Positions 48,193-57,448 of a stretch of DNA of 64,000 bases are shown here, in pieces. The DNA lies in assembly GCF_008245005.1 (NCBI RefSeq), contig NZ_CP043427.1:1364001-1428000 (forward strand), written 5' to 3'. The DNA comes from Campylobacter sputorum subsp. sputorum. GTDB taxonomy: Bacteria > Campylobacterota > Campylobacteria > Campylobacterales > Campylobacteraceae. The notes below the pieces were generated by a model. It was not told where the DNA came from. It saw nothing but the letters and a program-made list of their open reading frames with translations, and searched no databases. Both the position numbers and the translations under genes were made by a program. Position 1 is the first letter of the stretch. Each line of letters opens with the position of its first letter.

Positions 48193-50499
48193 CTACTCCA
48201 TATTTAAGTTTTTTCTAACAACATTTTCTAAATATTCAGAAGAATATGGCTTTGTTATATACTCAGTCATGCCAACCTCAACACCTCTTAGTCTATCGGT
48301 TTTACTTGTTCTTGAAGTAACAGCAATAAGAGGTAAGAATTTGTATTTAGAATATTTTCTAATCTCACCAGCAAGAGTATAACCATCCATTCTAGGCATC
48401 TCAATATCTATAAGCACAGCATCAATAACTTTTTCACTAGTCTTTATAATATTTAATGCATCAACTCCGTTTGCCGCTTCTATAATGCTAACACCAATTG
48501 GTTCAAGTGATTTTTTCATAATATTTCTATCCATCTTAGAATCATCTACTACTAAAACAACATAATCACTTGGTTTTTCTTTTTTAGAAGCTTCAGAGCT
48601 ACTTTCAATATCAGCTTTTATGTCTATTTTAATATCTTTAGCCATATCCATTATAGTTCCAACATCCACAATAAGAGTTACCTTACCATCACCTCTAATG
48701 GTTGCCCCTGCTATTCCTTTGATATTTTGTAAATAGTTACCTAAAGACTTAATAACAACCTCTTCTTGTCCTATTAAATTATCTACAATGATACCTATCT
48801 TACTCTCCACTACACCTATGACAACTACATAGGTTTGCTCTCCGCCATCAAATACTTTTTTAACATTAAATAAATCAGAAAGTCTAACAAGAGATATAAC
48901 CTCATCTCTAAGTCTTAAAACATTTTTACCCTCAATTGTATAAATATCGTCAAGAGGTACACGAACTGTTTCTAAAACACTAGCCAAAGGAAGTGCATAT
49001 GTTTCTTCTTGTGAACCAACAAGTAATGATTGAATAATCGCTAAAGTAAGAGGAATTTTTAGTTTTAAAACAGTTCCTCGCCCAAATTCACTATCTATAT
49101 CTATGATACCGTTTAATTTCTCGATGTTGGTTTTAACAACATCCATTCCAACGCCTCTTCCTGAAACATTAGTAACTTGCGCTGCTGTTGAAAATCCTGG
49201 CTTAAAGATAAGACCAAATGCTTCTTTGTTACTCATAGCATCGGCTTCTCTTTCTGTAATCAATCCTTTTTCCATACATTTTGCTTTTAATACATCAGGA
49301 TCCATTCCTTTACCATCATCGGCTATTTCTACAACTATATTATTGCCTTCGCTATAAGCTTTTAACTGAATGACACCTTTTTCTGGTTTACCAGCTGCCA
49401 AACGAGCTTCTGGGCTTTCTATACCGTGATCGCAAGAATTTCTAATTATGTGAACTAAAGGATCGCCAATAACTTCAACTATTGATTTATCAAGCTCTGT
49501 TTCTTCGCCGCTTATTTCTAAATCTATTTGTTTATTCAAATCCCTGCTTAAATCCCTTACCATTCTAGGGAATTTATTAAATACTTTTGCTATAGGAAGC
49601 ATTCTTGTTTTCATAACAGCAAGCTGAATATCAGTTGTTACTATAGAAAGTGCCGCAACTACTTGGTTTAACTCCTCTAAAAATTGCTCTCCGTCATATC
49701 TTTCACTTACATCTTCATAAATCTTAATAAGTCTATTTTTGCCTAATACAAGCTCCCCAATAAGACTCATTAGATTATCTAGTCTTTTAACTTCAACTCT
49801 AATTGTTTGTTCCATTTGAGTAGAACTACTTGCTGCTACAGCTTTTGAATCAGAGTCTTTATTCTCTGGCTTAGGAGCTGGTTTTGGCTTAGGAGCTGGA
49901 GCAGGATTATCCTTTTTCTGAGCTCTTCTAGCTTTATCTTCTTCCTTTCTAACTTTAAGAAGTCTTTCTATCTCGGCTTCAACTTCAGATTCACTAAGAG
50001 AATTTACATCCACTTCTTCTTCTGGCTCCTCTTTTGCAGGCTCTTCTACCTTTTCTTCTTCTTTTGGTTTTTCTTCCTCTTTTTTAGGAGACACTGGAGC
50101 AGAACCATCTCCACCCGAAATTTGATCCAATCTAGAGCAAACATCAGTTATATCAAGTCCTATTGCAGTATCATTTCCATTATCTCTAATAGATCCTAAA
50201 AGATTTTTCATATCATCAACTGATTCTAAAACAACATCCATAACATCTGGAGTTATTTTTAACTCGCCTCTTCTAGCTTTATTTAAAACATCCTCCATAT
50301 GATGAGTAAGTCTTGTTAATATATCAAAATTTAAAAAAGACGAACTACCTTTTACTGTATGCGCAACTCGGAAAATTCTATTTAAAAGCTCTAAATCCTC
50401 AGGATTAGCCTCAAGCTCTACAAGATCGTGATCTATTTGTTCAACTAGCTCAAATGCTTCAACGAGAAAATCTTCTAATATTTCTTGCATATCATCCAT
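48193..50499 (-). CDS. cheA: Chemotaxis histidine kinase CheA with C-terminal receiver
   Basis: 768 residues. HPt domain with phospho-His 47 in RVAHTVKGSSSF; a Pro/Glu/Lys-rich linker (140-220); dimerisation domain; ATPase domain with RNSCDHGIESP, ADDGKGMDP, GVGMDVVKTNIEKL; CheW-like domain; and a receiver at about 645-768 with phospho-Asp in DAVLIDIEMPRMDG and Lys in YITKPYS. This CheA-REC fusion is normal in Campylobacter and Helicobacter. Confidence 0.97.
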   Translation of the reverse strand: MDDMQEILEDFLVEAFELVEQIDHDLVELEANPEDLELLNRIFRVAHTVKGSSSFLNFDILTRLTHHMEDVLNKARRGELKITPDVMDVVLESVDDMKNLLGSIRDNGNDTAIGLDITDVCSRLDQISGGDGSAPVSPKKEEEKPKEEEKVEEPAKEEPEEEVDVNSLSESEVEAEIERLLKVRKEEDKARRAQKKDNPAPAPKPKPAPKPENKDSDSKAVAASSSTQMEQTIRVEVKRLDNLMSLIGELVLGKNRLIKIYEDVSERYDGEQFLEELNQVVAALSIVTTDIQLAVMKTRMLPIAKVFNKFPRMVRDLSRDLNKQIDLEISGEETELDKSIVEVIGDPLVHIIRNSCDHGIESPEARLAAGKPEKGVIQLKAYSEGNNIVVEIADDGKGMDPDVLKAKCMEKGLITEREADAMSNKEAFGLIFKPGFSTAAQVTNVSGRGVGMDVVKTNIEKLNGIIDIDSEFGRGTVLKLKIPLTLAIIQSLLVGSQEETYALPLASVLETVRVPLDDIYTIEGKNVLRLRDEVISLVRLSDLFNVKKVFDGGEQTYVVVIGVVESKIGIIVDNLIGQEEVVIKSLGNYLQNIKGIAGATIRGDGKVTLIVDVGTIMDMAKDIKIDIKADIESSSEASKKEKPSDYVVLVVDDSKMDRNIMKKSLEPIGVSIIEAANGVDALNIIKTSEKVIDAVLIDIEMPRMDGYTLAGEIRKYSKYKFLPLIAVTSRTSKTDRLRGVEVGMTEYITKPYSSEYLENVVRKNLNME

Positions 50500-50508
50500 T
50501 GTTTTCTC

Positions 50509-51456
50509 CTATTTAGCAGTATTTTTATGTTTATTTACTACTCTTAAAACTTCTTTACAAAGAATAGTAGCATCAAATTTAGTCAAATAAGCATCAGCAC
50601 CGGCTTGCTCACCTTGAGCAATACTTTGCTCATTATTTAATGAAGAGTTAAAAATAATTGGTATATTTTTAAACTTATCGTTATTTTTTAATTTTGAAGC
50701 AAAATGATATCCATCCATTAAAGGCATCTCTATATCACTAACTATGATTTTGAGATTTTTTTCTAAATCATCCCCATAAGCCTCATAAAGATCTTCCATC
50801 TTTTGTATACCATCTACGCCATCTTTAGCTTCAATTACTTTAAGACCCATTTTTTCAAGTGAATCTCTTAAAAGTTTTCTAGCAGTTGAACTATCATCTA
50901 AAATTAAGCACAATCCATCCAGCATATCTCTTTTTTCTATATTAAAGTTCATTTTTGGAGAATATATGCCAAGCTCTTCAACTATGCTTTCAAGGTCTAG
51001 TATAAGCAAAACTTCATCATTTTCTATCTTGGTAACACCTGTAATCTTACCTTTTTCAAAAGCACCGCCTTCTGATGAAAAACTTGCAGGTTCTATATTT
51101 TCCCAACTAATTCTACGAATTCTCTTAGCTTCATGAACTATAAAACCTATAAGAATATCACTAAATTCAGTGATAATTACTCTTGGTTTTATCTTGAGAT
51201 CATCTGGAACTTTTACATTCATCCATTTTGAAAGGTTTACAACAGGTATAACAACACCTCTTAGATCAAAAATTCCATCTATATATTCTGGAACTCCAGG
51301 TAACTCGGTGAGATTTGGCATCTTTATGATTTCACGAACTTTGGCTACATTAACGCCATAAATTCCCTCATAAGGACCTTTTTCGCCTTGTTTCATGATT
51401 CGAAAATCAACAAGCTCCATCTCACTAGAGCCCATTTTAGAACTATTATCAAACAT
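50509..51456 (-). CDS. cheV: Chemotaxis protein CheV
   Basis: 315 residues. CheW-like N-terminal half (VREIIKMPNLTELPG, YIDGIFDLRGVVIPVVNLSK) and receiver C-terminal half with phospho-Asp in IIVSDIEMPLMDGYHFA and Lys in YLTKFDA. An adaptor and phosphate sink. Upstream overlap of 8 bases with the phosphoesterase gene. Confidence 0.95.
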   Translation of the reverse strand: MFDNSSKMGSSEMELVDFRIMKQGEKGPYEGIYGVNVAKVREIIKMPNLTELPGVPEYIDGIFDLRGVVIPVVNLSKWMNVKVPDDLKIKPRVIITEFSDILIGFIVHEAKRIRRISWENIEPASFSSEGGAFEKGKITGVTKIENDEVLLILDLESIVEELGIYSPKMNFNIEKRDMLDGLCLILDDSSTARKLLRDSLEKMGLKVIEAKDGVDGIQKMEDLYEAYGDDLEKNLKIIVSDIEMPLMDGYHFASKLKNNDKFKNIPIIFNSSLNNEQSIAQGEQAGADAYLTKFDATILCKEVLRVVNKHKNTAK

Positions 51457-52171
51457 TATGGCCCCTTAGATTTAATTGTTTGTTTGAGTCGTATTCTACT
51501 ATAAAGTATCTTTGGTCACACGCAAAACTAGATAAATTTATATATCTTTTATTTTCAATAATCAGTTCTTCGCCTTGATGATAGTGTCCTTCGATAATTA
51601 AATTTGCATTATAATGATGAATTTTAGGTATTAAAACGGATTTAAAATCATTAATTTTATATGCTAAATTTTTACTATTTTGACTTTTTAAAATAGATTT
51701 TGATATCTTAAATTTAATCTTTCTATCAATAAAATTTAAAAAAGTCAAAAAATATTTATTTCTAAGAATTAAAAGCAAATAAGCACTTACAAATGGTAAA
51801 AACTTATCACCATGCGCAATCAAAACATCGTTTTTATTGATATCTTTAAACTTTACAGGCTGAGAATATATATCAAAAACTACAACATTTGGAAATATTC
51901 TTTTAAGATTAAAATCATGATTTCCTTCGAAAAAAAATATTTGAGTAGTTTTTGAAATTTCATTTATCAAATTTATCTCATAAACATAAAAACTCTGGGT
52001 AAAATCGGCATAATCGGAAAGAAAATCAAAAATATCTCCAAGCAAAAAAAGCTGTTTAGTCTTTATCTTGCCACTATAAATATCTTCTAAAACACGGATA
52101 AATTCCTTTCTTGAACTATTTATGTGAACATCTGCTACAAAAATAGCTCCATCTTTTATCTCATAATCCAT
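51449..52171 (-). CDS. Metallophosphoesterase, LpxH-like
   Basis: 240 residues from MDYEIKDGAIFVADVH, overlapping the argC stop by 11 bases; a start at 52210 overlaps much more. Calcineurin-like motifs: AIFVADVHIN (D-x-H), LFLLGDIFD, FFEGNHDFN, LIAHGDKF and IEGHYHQGE. lpxB lies nearby in the same run, so a UDP-diacylglucosamine hydrolase role in lipid A synthesis is the best guess. Confidence 0.82.
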   Translation of the reverse strand: MDYEIKDGAIFVADVHINSSRKEFIRVLEDIYSGKIKTKQLFLLGDIFDFLSDYADFTQSFYVYEINLINEISKTTQIFFFEGNHDFNLKRIFPNVVVFDIYSQPVKFKDINKNDVLIAHGDKFLPFVSAYLLLILRNKYFLTFLNFIDRKIKFKISKSILKSQNSKNLAYKINDFKSVLIPKIHHYNANLIIEGHYHQGEELIIENKRYINLSSFACDQRYFIVEYDSNKQLNLRGHNV

Positions 52172-53171
52172 ATGCGATTTTTGGAAGTCCAAGACTTTCA
52201 TCAAATCCAAACATTAAATTTGCATTAGCAATAGCTTGAGAGCTTGCACCTTTTAGTAAATTATCTATGGCTGAGTTTATAAAAAGTAAATTTTCATGTT
52301 TTTGTGCAAAAATATCGCAAAAATGCGTTCCAACTACATTTTTTACGACAACTGGTTCATTTTTTACCCTAATAAATGGTGCGTTTTTATAAAACTCTCT
52401 TAAAATTTCTTTTTCGTCTATGTCTTGTTTTAAATTCACATAAACACTTACAAGCATTCCCCTTGTAATCGGGACAAGATGGGGGATGAAATGAAGCGAA
52501 ATTTGAGAATTTAAAAGCATTTCAATACGCTCTTTTATCTCATCTGCATGTCTATGTTTAAAAGGATTATAGGCATTGATATTTTCATTAACAGAGCAAA
52601 AATGACTTGTAGTTTTAAGGCTTTTTCCAGCCCCACTTACGCCGCTTTTTGCATCTATTATAACTCCAAATTTAGTATCTATAAAATTTATAAAAGGTGC
52701 TATGGCTAAAAGCGAAGCAATAGGATAACAACCAGGATTTGCAACTATTCTAGCAGTTTTTATCTTTTCTTTATTTAATTCAACCAAACCATAAACCGCT
52801 TGTTTTAAGCCATCTTTATCAATGTGAGCTGTATAATTTTTCTCATAAAGCTCTAAACTAAGCCTATAATCAGCCGATAAATCCACAACTTTTACATCTT
52901 TAAAAGATAAAAGCTCTTTGGTAAAATACATAGATTTTTCGTGCGGAAGAGCTAAAAAAACTATATCACATTTTTTTGCAACTATCTTTGGATCTGCTAC
53001 TTCTATATCCATATCTAAAATGCCATCAAGTAGTGGAAAAATTTCATCTGTTTTACTAGCACTAGAAGCAGCCAAATAAGAAATTTCAAAATTTGGATGA
53101 TTTAGCAAAATTTTAATAAGCTCTAATCCAGTATAACCACTAACTCCGATAATACCAGCTCTAAATTTCAT
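52161..53171 (-). CDS. argC: N-acetyl-gamma-glutamyl-phosphate reductase
   Basis: 336 residues. NADP fold AGIIGVSGYTGLELIKILLN and catalytic Cys in ANPGCYPIASLLA; HVSHF-like ending replaced by THFCDIFAQ. Arginine synthesis. 2 bases after greA. The order phosphoesterase-argC-greA differs from C. jejuni, where argC is elsewhere (recollection). Confidence 0.95.
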   Translation of the reverse strand: MKFRAGIIGVSGYTGLELIKILLNHPNFEISYLAASSASKTDEIFPLLDGILDMDIEVADPKIVAKKCDIVFLALPHEKSMYFTKELLSFKDVKVVDLSADYRLSLELYEKNYTAHIDKDGLKQAVYGLVELNKEKIKTARIVANPGCYPIASLLAIAPFINFIDTKFGVIIDAKSGVSGAGKSLKTTSHFCSVNENINAYNPFKHRHADEIKERIEMLLNSQISLHFIPHLVPITRGMLVSVYVNLKQDIDEKEILREFYKNAPFIRVKNEPVVVKNVVGTHFCDIFAQKHENLLFINSAIDNLLKGASSQAIANANLMFGFDESLGLPKIAYGL

Positions 53172-53173
53172 TT

Positions 53174-53662
53174 TTAATCCTCAAATTTTATAGGCTTATA
53201 ACAAACTTCTAAAATCTCTACATCGCTTGTTCCATTTGGCAAATGAAGTGTTATCTCATCGCCTTCTTTTTTACCAATTAGCTGTTTTGCTAAAGGAGTA
53301 TTTATGGATATCAATCCTTTAGAAATATCACTTTCACTAATGCCAACTATCGTATAATGTTTTTCAAGCTCAGTTTCTACATCCAAAATTCTAACACTTG
53401 AGCCAAATTTAATGCTATCATGTGAATACGTGCTAGGATCTATAACATTTGCTCTACTTATAATGTCGCTAAGTTCTGCAATCTTTGCATCTATAAAAGC
53501 TTGTTTTTCTTTTGCTGCATGATATTCTGCATTTTCTTTTAAATCGCCGTGGCTTCTTGCTATGTCTATTTCTTTTACAATTTGTGGTCTTTGAACATTT
53601 TTTAAATCTTTAAGTTCTGCTGTAATTTTCTCATAACCATATGCAGTCATTGGTTCTGTCAT
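53174..53662 (-). CDS. greA: Transcript cleavage factor GreA
   Basis: 162 residues. Coiled-coil N-terminal half ([40 protein letters not shown] with the acidic tip) and FKBP-like C-terminal half ([20 protein letters not shown]). Rescues stalled RNA polymerase. Good ribosome site AAGGAAAAA at 53662. Confidence 0.97.
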   Translation of the reverse strand: MTEPMTAYGYEKITAELKDLKNVQRPQIVKEIDIARSHGDLKENAEYHAAKEKQAFIDAKIAELSDIISRANVIDPSTYSHDSIKFGSSVRILDVETELEKHYTIVGISESDISKGLISINTPLAKQLIGKKEGDEITLHLPNGTSDVEILEVCYKPIKFED

Positions 53663-53707
53663 AATTTTTCCTTTTTTAGTTTTATTATATCATTTGATTT
53701 TAAAATT

Positions 53708-54736
53708 TTAAGTATTTATCAAATTTGCTACATTTTTTGCACTTCCATTTTGCAAATATTCCCTTAATTCTTTAGATGCTGTTATAAATTTATCTAAATT
53801 GTAATTTTTATAAGAATTTAATAAATTTCTAGCATTTACTTCATCTTGGATAAACTCGTCATTTAGCTGCTCTTTTCCCATAAAATCAAAAAATATATTT
53901 GCAAGCCCAATGTGATTTAGCTTTACAAAAAGTTTTGCTATAAAAACGTCTATAGATTTTGCTTTGTAGCACAACACAAAAGGAGTGCCTATGAGTGCTG
54001 ATTCAAGCGTTGCTGTTCCAGAGCAAATAAATGCAAAATCGCTATTTTTCAAAATCTCAGTAGTGCCACTTTGGACACTAAACTCGCTCACATCGCCATA
54101 AATTTCATCAACTTTATTTTCGTAAAAATGCGGCACACAAAGAACTTTTTTAGACTTTATACTTTTTGCACACTCTTTAAAAATAGGCATTAAACGCTTT
54201 ATTTCAGATCTTCTAGAACCCGGTAAAAATGCTATTTGATTACAATGTTTATCTTTATCTTTAAACACATTTATCTCATCTAAAAGCGGATGTCCCACAT
54301 AAATACTGCGAGTATAAAACTGATTGTCAAAAGGTAAAATAGAAGCCAAGTTATCGCAATATGCTTCAACTTTTTTAACTCTTTTTGGCTTCCATGCCCA
54401 AACTTGTGGCAAAATGTAGTATGTTATTTTAGTTTTTATTTCGGCTTCTTTTATAGCTTTTGCTAAAGGAATATTAAAAGCAGGCGAATCAATTAACAAC
54501 ACATGATCACATTCTTTAGCAAGCTTTACCATCTCTTTGATAGCTTTTTTTGCTTTAAAGATAAGCGGCACAATTTCTACAAAACCCATTGCCGAAAACT
54601 CTTCACTTCTCATATAAGGATTTCCAAATTTAGGGTCAAAAATACCTTTTAATTCATAATTTTCTAAATACTTCAAAACCTCTTTAAAATGCAAATTTGC
54701 AGAAGGCTCTAAGCACGATACTAATAGCTTTTTCAT
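53708..54736 (-). CDS. lpxB: Lipid-A-disaccharide synthase
   Basis: 342 residues from [20 protein letters not shown]; an upstream ATG at 54751 adds five residues. Family 19 glycosyltransferase that joins two acylated glucosamines. [12 protein letters not shown]..., [24 protein letters not shown] and [18 protein letters not shown] are diagnostic. Divergent from the Fur-box operon. Confidence 0.94.
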   Translation of the reverse strand: MKKLLVSCLEPSANLHFKEVLKYLENYELKGIFDPKFGNPYMRSEEFSAMGFVEIVPLIFKAKKAIKEMVKLAKECDHVLLIDSPAFNIPLAKAIKEAEIKTKITYYILPQVWAWKPKRVKKVEAYCDNLASILPFDNQFYTRSIYVGHPLLDEINVFKDKDKHCNQIAFLPGSRRSEIKRLMPIFKECAKSIKSKKVLCVPHFYENKVDEIYGDVSEFSVQSGTTEILKNSDFAFICSGTATLESALIGTPFVLCYKAKSIDVFIAKLFVKLNHIGLANIFFDFMGKEQLNDEFIQDEVNARNLLNSYKNYNLDKFITASKELREYLQNGSAKNVANLINT

Positions 54737-54803
54737 AAAAATATCATCCAAATTTTTATTTTGATTATATCACATTTAGGCAAATAGCTATAATTTAGTT
54801 ATT

Positions 54804-54818
54804 TGATATTTATTATCA
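54804..54818. promoter_or_regulatory. Fur-box-like palindrome 1
   Basis: TGATATTTATTATCA matches the 7-1-7 consensus TGATAATNATTATCA at 13 of 14 informative positions. It lies in the 145-base divergent region between lpxB and the DUF2325 gene. Confidence 0.6.
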
Positions 54819-54847
54819 GTTTAATTATAAATTTAGTTTTTGTATTT

Positions 54848-54853
54848 TATAAT
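54848..54853 (+). promoter_or_regulatory. -10 box of the DUF2325-flavodoxin operon
   Basis: Perfect TATAAT; a transcript from about 54860 would have a 22-base leader with AAAGGAG. It is overlapped by the second Fur-like box. Confidence 0.55.
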
Positions 54854-54864
54854 AACGATTATCA
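54850..54864. promoter_or_regulatory. Fur-box-like palindrome 2, over the -10 box
   Basis: TAATAACGATTATCA fits the same consensus at 12 of 14 positions, with a perfect right half. A repressor here would block the promoter at 54848. Confidence 0.55.
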
Positions 54865-54881
54865 AATACAAAGGAGATAAA

Positions 54882-55196
54882 ATGTCAGTTTTGGTAGTTG
54901 GTGCAGACGAAATAACGCCAATAAAAGCTGTTTTAAACAACTTAGGAGCAGATAAGATAGAACACTGGGATGCAAGAAATGAAAACAGAGTAAATAGAAA
55001 ACCAATTCCAACTAAAACAGATTGTGTGGTAATGCTTACGAGTTTTTTAAATCATAACACTATGAAAAAAATAAAATCTGAAGCAAAAAAACGCAAAATT
55101 CCAGTAGTTTGTGCAAAAAGAAGCGTAAGTCATGTTTATTGCGAATATTGTAAAATCTTTGGTTTAAACAAAGAATGCGAGAACTGCAATGAGTGA
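54882..55196 (+). CDS. DUF2325 family protein
   Basis: 104 residues. SVLVVGADEITPIKAVLNNL and DCVVMLTSFLNHNTMKKIKS are the DUF2325 core; a cysteine set CEYCKIFGLNKECENC at the C-terminus may bind metal. Function unknown. The ATG at 54882 has AAAGGAG 6 bases upstream; an ATG at 54840 lies ahead of the promoter. Overlaps the next gene by 8 bases. A homologue starts the same trio in C. jejuni (Cj1384c, recollection). Confidence 0.9.
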   Translation: MSVLVVGADEITPIKAVLNNLGADKIEHWDARNENRVNRKPIPTKTDCVVMLTSFLNHNTMKKIKSEAKKRKIPVVCAKRSVSHVYCEYCKIFGLNKECENCNE

Positions 55197-55821
55197 TAAA
55201 CTTTTTTTGTATAATTATGCCACACAAAGCAAAGTGCCGGCTTATTATACAAAATTTGCAACCTTAAAGGAAAGTTTGGAGCATTACGCCAATGATCTTT
55301 TGTATCCAAAAAATCTAAAATTTACGCAAGCAAAAGATATATGCTTGCAATCAAATTTGATAATACAAGCATATAAAACCAAAAATTTCAAAAAATTAAA
55401 AAATACAATTGGTTTACCAAAATTAAAAGCTGCACAAATTTACTCAGAACTTATACACAATGAATATAATTTCGATTTAATATTTAGAGATTTTGTTCAT
55501 GGAAAAATTGTATCAAAAAATGCAGATAAAAAAGTGTATTGCAAAAATTCTTTGATAATTATAGAAAATGGAGATGAAAAATTAGGCATAATGACAAATT
55601 ATAAAAAAGTTGATATAAATAATTTAAATTCTTTAAAATGTGATATTGCCAAGGCTTTGGATATAAAAAAAGATCAGAATTTACAAAATTTATATATAGT
55701 TTGTCCGCGAAATTTAAGTTTTAGAAAACATATAGAAATAAAAGCACAAAATAGTGATTATATGGGCGTAAAAATAGTGCCATATACACTTACAAATCTT
55801 AAAATAAAGGAAAAAAGATGA
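55189..55821 (+). CDS. Unknown protein, conserved beside flavodoxin
   Basis: 210 residues, no known domain. Soluble and basic, with LYNYATQSKVPAYYTKFATL at the start, a helical middle (KLKAAQIYSELIHNE) and a beta-rich end (NLYIVCPRNLSFRKHIEIK). It overlaps both neighbours (8 and 4 bases), so it is translated with them. The same position is filled in C. jejuni (Cj1383c). Iron-responsive role inferred from the operon only. Confidence 0.75.
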   Translation: MSDKLFLYNYATQSKVPAYYTKFATLKESLEHYANDLLYPKNLKFTQAKDICLQSNLIIQAYKTKNFKKLKNTIGLPKLKAAQIYSELIHNEYNFDLIFRDFVHGKIVSKNADKKVYCKNSLIIIENGDEKLGIMTNYKKVDINNLNSLKCDIAKALDIKKDQNLQNLYIVCPRNLSFRKHIEIKAQNSDYMGVKIVPYTLTNLKIKEKR

Positions 55822-56309
55822 TAGGAATAATTTATGGCTCAACTCTTGGTAATACAGAAGATGTTGCAAACAAAATCGCAAATGAACTAGGGCTTGAATG
55901 CAAAGTAGTAAATGTAAGCGATATCAAGCCTAGTGATATAAATGCTTTTGATAAATTGATAATTGGCTCATCAACCTGGAATGACGGGGAACTTCAAGAT
56001 GATTGGGAGAGTTTTGATTTTGATAGCCTAGAGATTAATGGTAAAACAACAGCCTTTTTTGGCACTGGAGATTCACAAAGCTATAGTGATACATTTTGCA
56101 ATGCAATGGGAATATTATATGAAACTTTTAAAGAAAAAGGAGCAAATATAGTTGGGCAAACCGATACTAGCGAATATAATTTTGATGAAAGCAGTGCTGT
56201 TATAGATAATAAATTTATAGGACTTGCACTAGATATAGATAATGAAAACGATAAAACAGATGAAAGAATAGCTAATTGGGTAAATTTAATAAAACCAAAT
56301 TTTGAGTAA
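55818..56309 (+). CDS. fldA: Flavodoxin
   Basis: 163 residues. FMN phosphate loop GIIYGSTLGNTEDVANKIAN; LIIGSSTWNDGELQDDW; FFGTGDSQSYSDTFCNAMG. Electron carrier, essential in Campylobacter as the acceptor of pyruvate and 2-oxoglutarate oxidoreductases and Complex I. Usual ferredoxin-sparing logic under low iron fits the Fur-like boxes. Confidence 0.95.
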   Translation: MIGIIYGSTLGNTEDVANKIANELGLECKVVNVSDIKPSDINAFDKLIIGSSTWNDGELQDDWESFDFDSLEINGKTTAFFGTGDSQSYSDTFCNAMGILYETFKEKGANIVGQTDTSEYNFDESSAVIDNKFIGLALDIDNENDKTDERIANWVNLIKPNFE

Positions 56310-56325
56310 TTTAAATTTGGTTTTA
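56290..56325 (+). terminator. Hairpin over the fldA stop
   Basis: A 13-base stem TAAAACCAAATTT / AAATTTGGTTTTA (56290-56302 and 56313-56325) with a 10-base loop holding the stop codon. No long T-run follows, so termination strength is uncertain. Confidence 0.55.
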
Positions 56326-56857
56326 AATGTATATTAAAATAAAATTAGAGAAAATAGTAGCGAAAATGTCCGCTGTCTTTTGGTTATTTTAATATACTTA
56401 ATTTTGGTTTATGCAAAAGATTTTGGCATGTAAATTTAAAATATACTATTTTGCGTTTTTAGATATTGTTATTAAAAATAGCTTTTTAAATTTAAGCCTA
56501 TCTTTTGCTATTTTATAAAATTTAATGCCTAATTTTTTATCTATAAATTTAGTATGATTTTGAAATTTTAGCAAAGACTAGATGGTTAATTTCGACAATC
56601 TCTCGCAAAATTTCCAGCTTGTGGCATTTAGTTTTATCAAAAAAGCTATTTTTACAAAGTATGACAAAAATTTAGAGAATTTTTTAAAATTTAATTTGTG
56701 TTTGCAGTAAATACTGTGTCATTGCGAGATTTGCAAAGTAAAATCAAAACAATCCATATAAAATTTTGTAAAGTTTATAAATAAATTTTTGTTAAAGATA
56801 TGGATTATCACTAAAATTTGCCTAGAAAATTTTCTCGCAATGAGGGGATTTTAAAAT
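56310..56857. other. Gene-poor gap with short relic frames and an inverted repeat
   Basis: 548 bases without a credible gene. It holds a 41-codon frame at 56582-56707 (plus) and about 36 codons on the minus strand in 56450-56580 (FIDKKLGIKFYKIAKDRLKF), neither with a ribosome site. Its last part is the inverted repeat 56720-56842. Probably the debris of lost genes. Confidence 0.6.
56720..56842. repeat. Two-step inverted repeat with CATTGCGAGA ends
   Basis: Outer arms CATTGCGAGA (56720-56729) and TCTCGCAATG (56833-56842); inner arms AATCCATAT (56751-56759) and ATATGGATT (56798-56806). All pairs perfect. The combination CATTGCGAG...AATCC is known as a dispersed palindromic repeat in many bacteria; this is likely a degraded member. 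Confidence 0.65.
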
Positions 56858-57448
56858 TTAGTTAATTTCAAATTTTGCATTTTTGATTTCAAAAAATCCT
56901 AACATTGCATTTAAGATTGCGAATTTATCAGCCTTTAAAAGCTCGCTTATGCCGAAATCTAGTTCCTTTAAAAAGCCGATTTGCAAAAGTCTCTCGCGAG
57001 TTGTGCCTTTTAAAAGTGGCGATTTTGGTGTTATCCAAATGCCATGCAAAAAAATTGCGATATTTGCTATTGAAGTGTCCGTTAAAACACCATTTTTATC
57101 CACAATAATATCACTACAATCGCCTTTTTGCAAGAAAAGTTCATTAATCTCGCTTCGATCTAAAAATTTTCTCTCGTAAGAAATTTTGCTTTTTAAAACC
57201 TTGAAACTACTAAAATTTCTAGCTTTGTAGCTAAAATTTTCACTACTTATAAAATTCCCAAGCTCATCATAGATAATTTTTGTTCTAAAAAGTCCATTAT
57301 TAGGCACTTTTATCACTTCATTAAAGTCAAATTTCAAGTTTTCGCGAACTGAGTTTTGAGCTCTTTTTATGTGAAATTCCAAATTTTTAGCCTCAAAATT
57401 TTGCACTTTTATTGTCTCAAAAAGTAAAATAGGCTTTTTTGATAAGCT
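56858..57448 (-). CDS. pabC: Aminodeoxychorismate lyase (class IV aminotransferase)
   Basis: 196 residues from MSLSKKPILLFETIKVQNFE; a frame opening at 57496 lies in pabB. PLP lysine in NFSYKARNFSSFKVLK-like region, SDIIVDKNGVLTDTSIANIA, TPKSPLLKGTTRERLLQIG. Gives 4-aminobenzoate for folate. Overlaps pabB by 32 bases. Short for the family but with motifs present. Confidence 0.82.
   Translation of the reverse strand, partial: SLSKKPILLFETIKVQNFEAKNLEFHIKRAQNSVRENLKFDFNEVIKVPNNGLFRTKIIYDELGNFISSENFSYKARNFSSFKVLKSKISYERKFLDRSEINELFLQKGDCSDIIVDKNGVLTDTSIANIAIFLHGIWITPKSPLLKGTTRERLLQIGFLKELDFGISELLKADKFAILNAMLGFFEIKNAKFEIN

Noticed and set aside
56582-56707. 41-codon plus-strand frame starting ATGGTTAATTTC
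   Set aside because: No ribosome binding site, no recognisable family, inside a gap with other relics.
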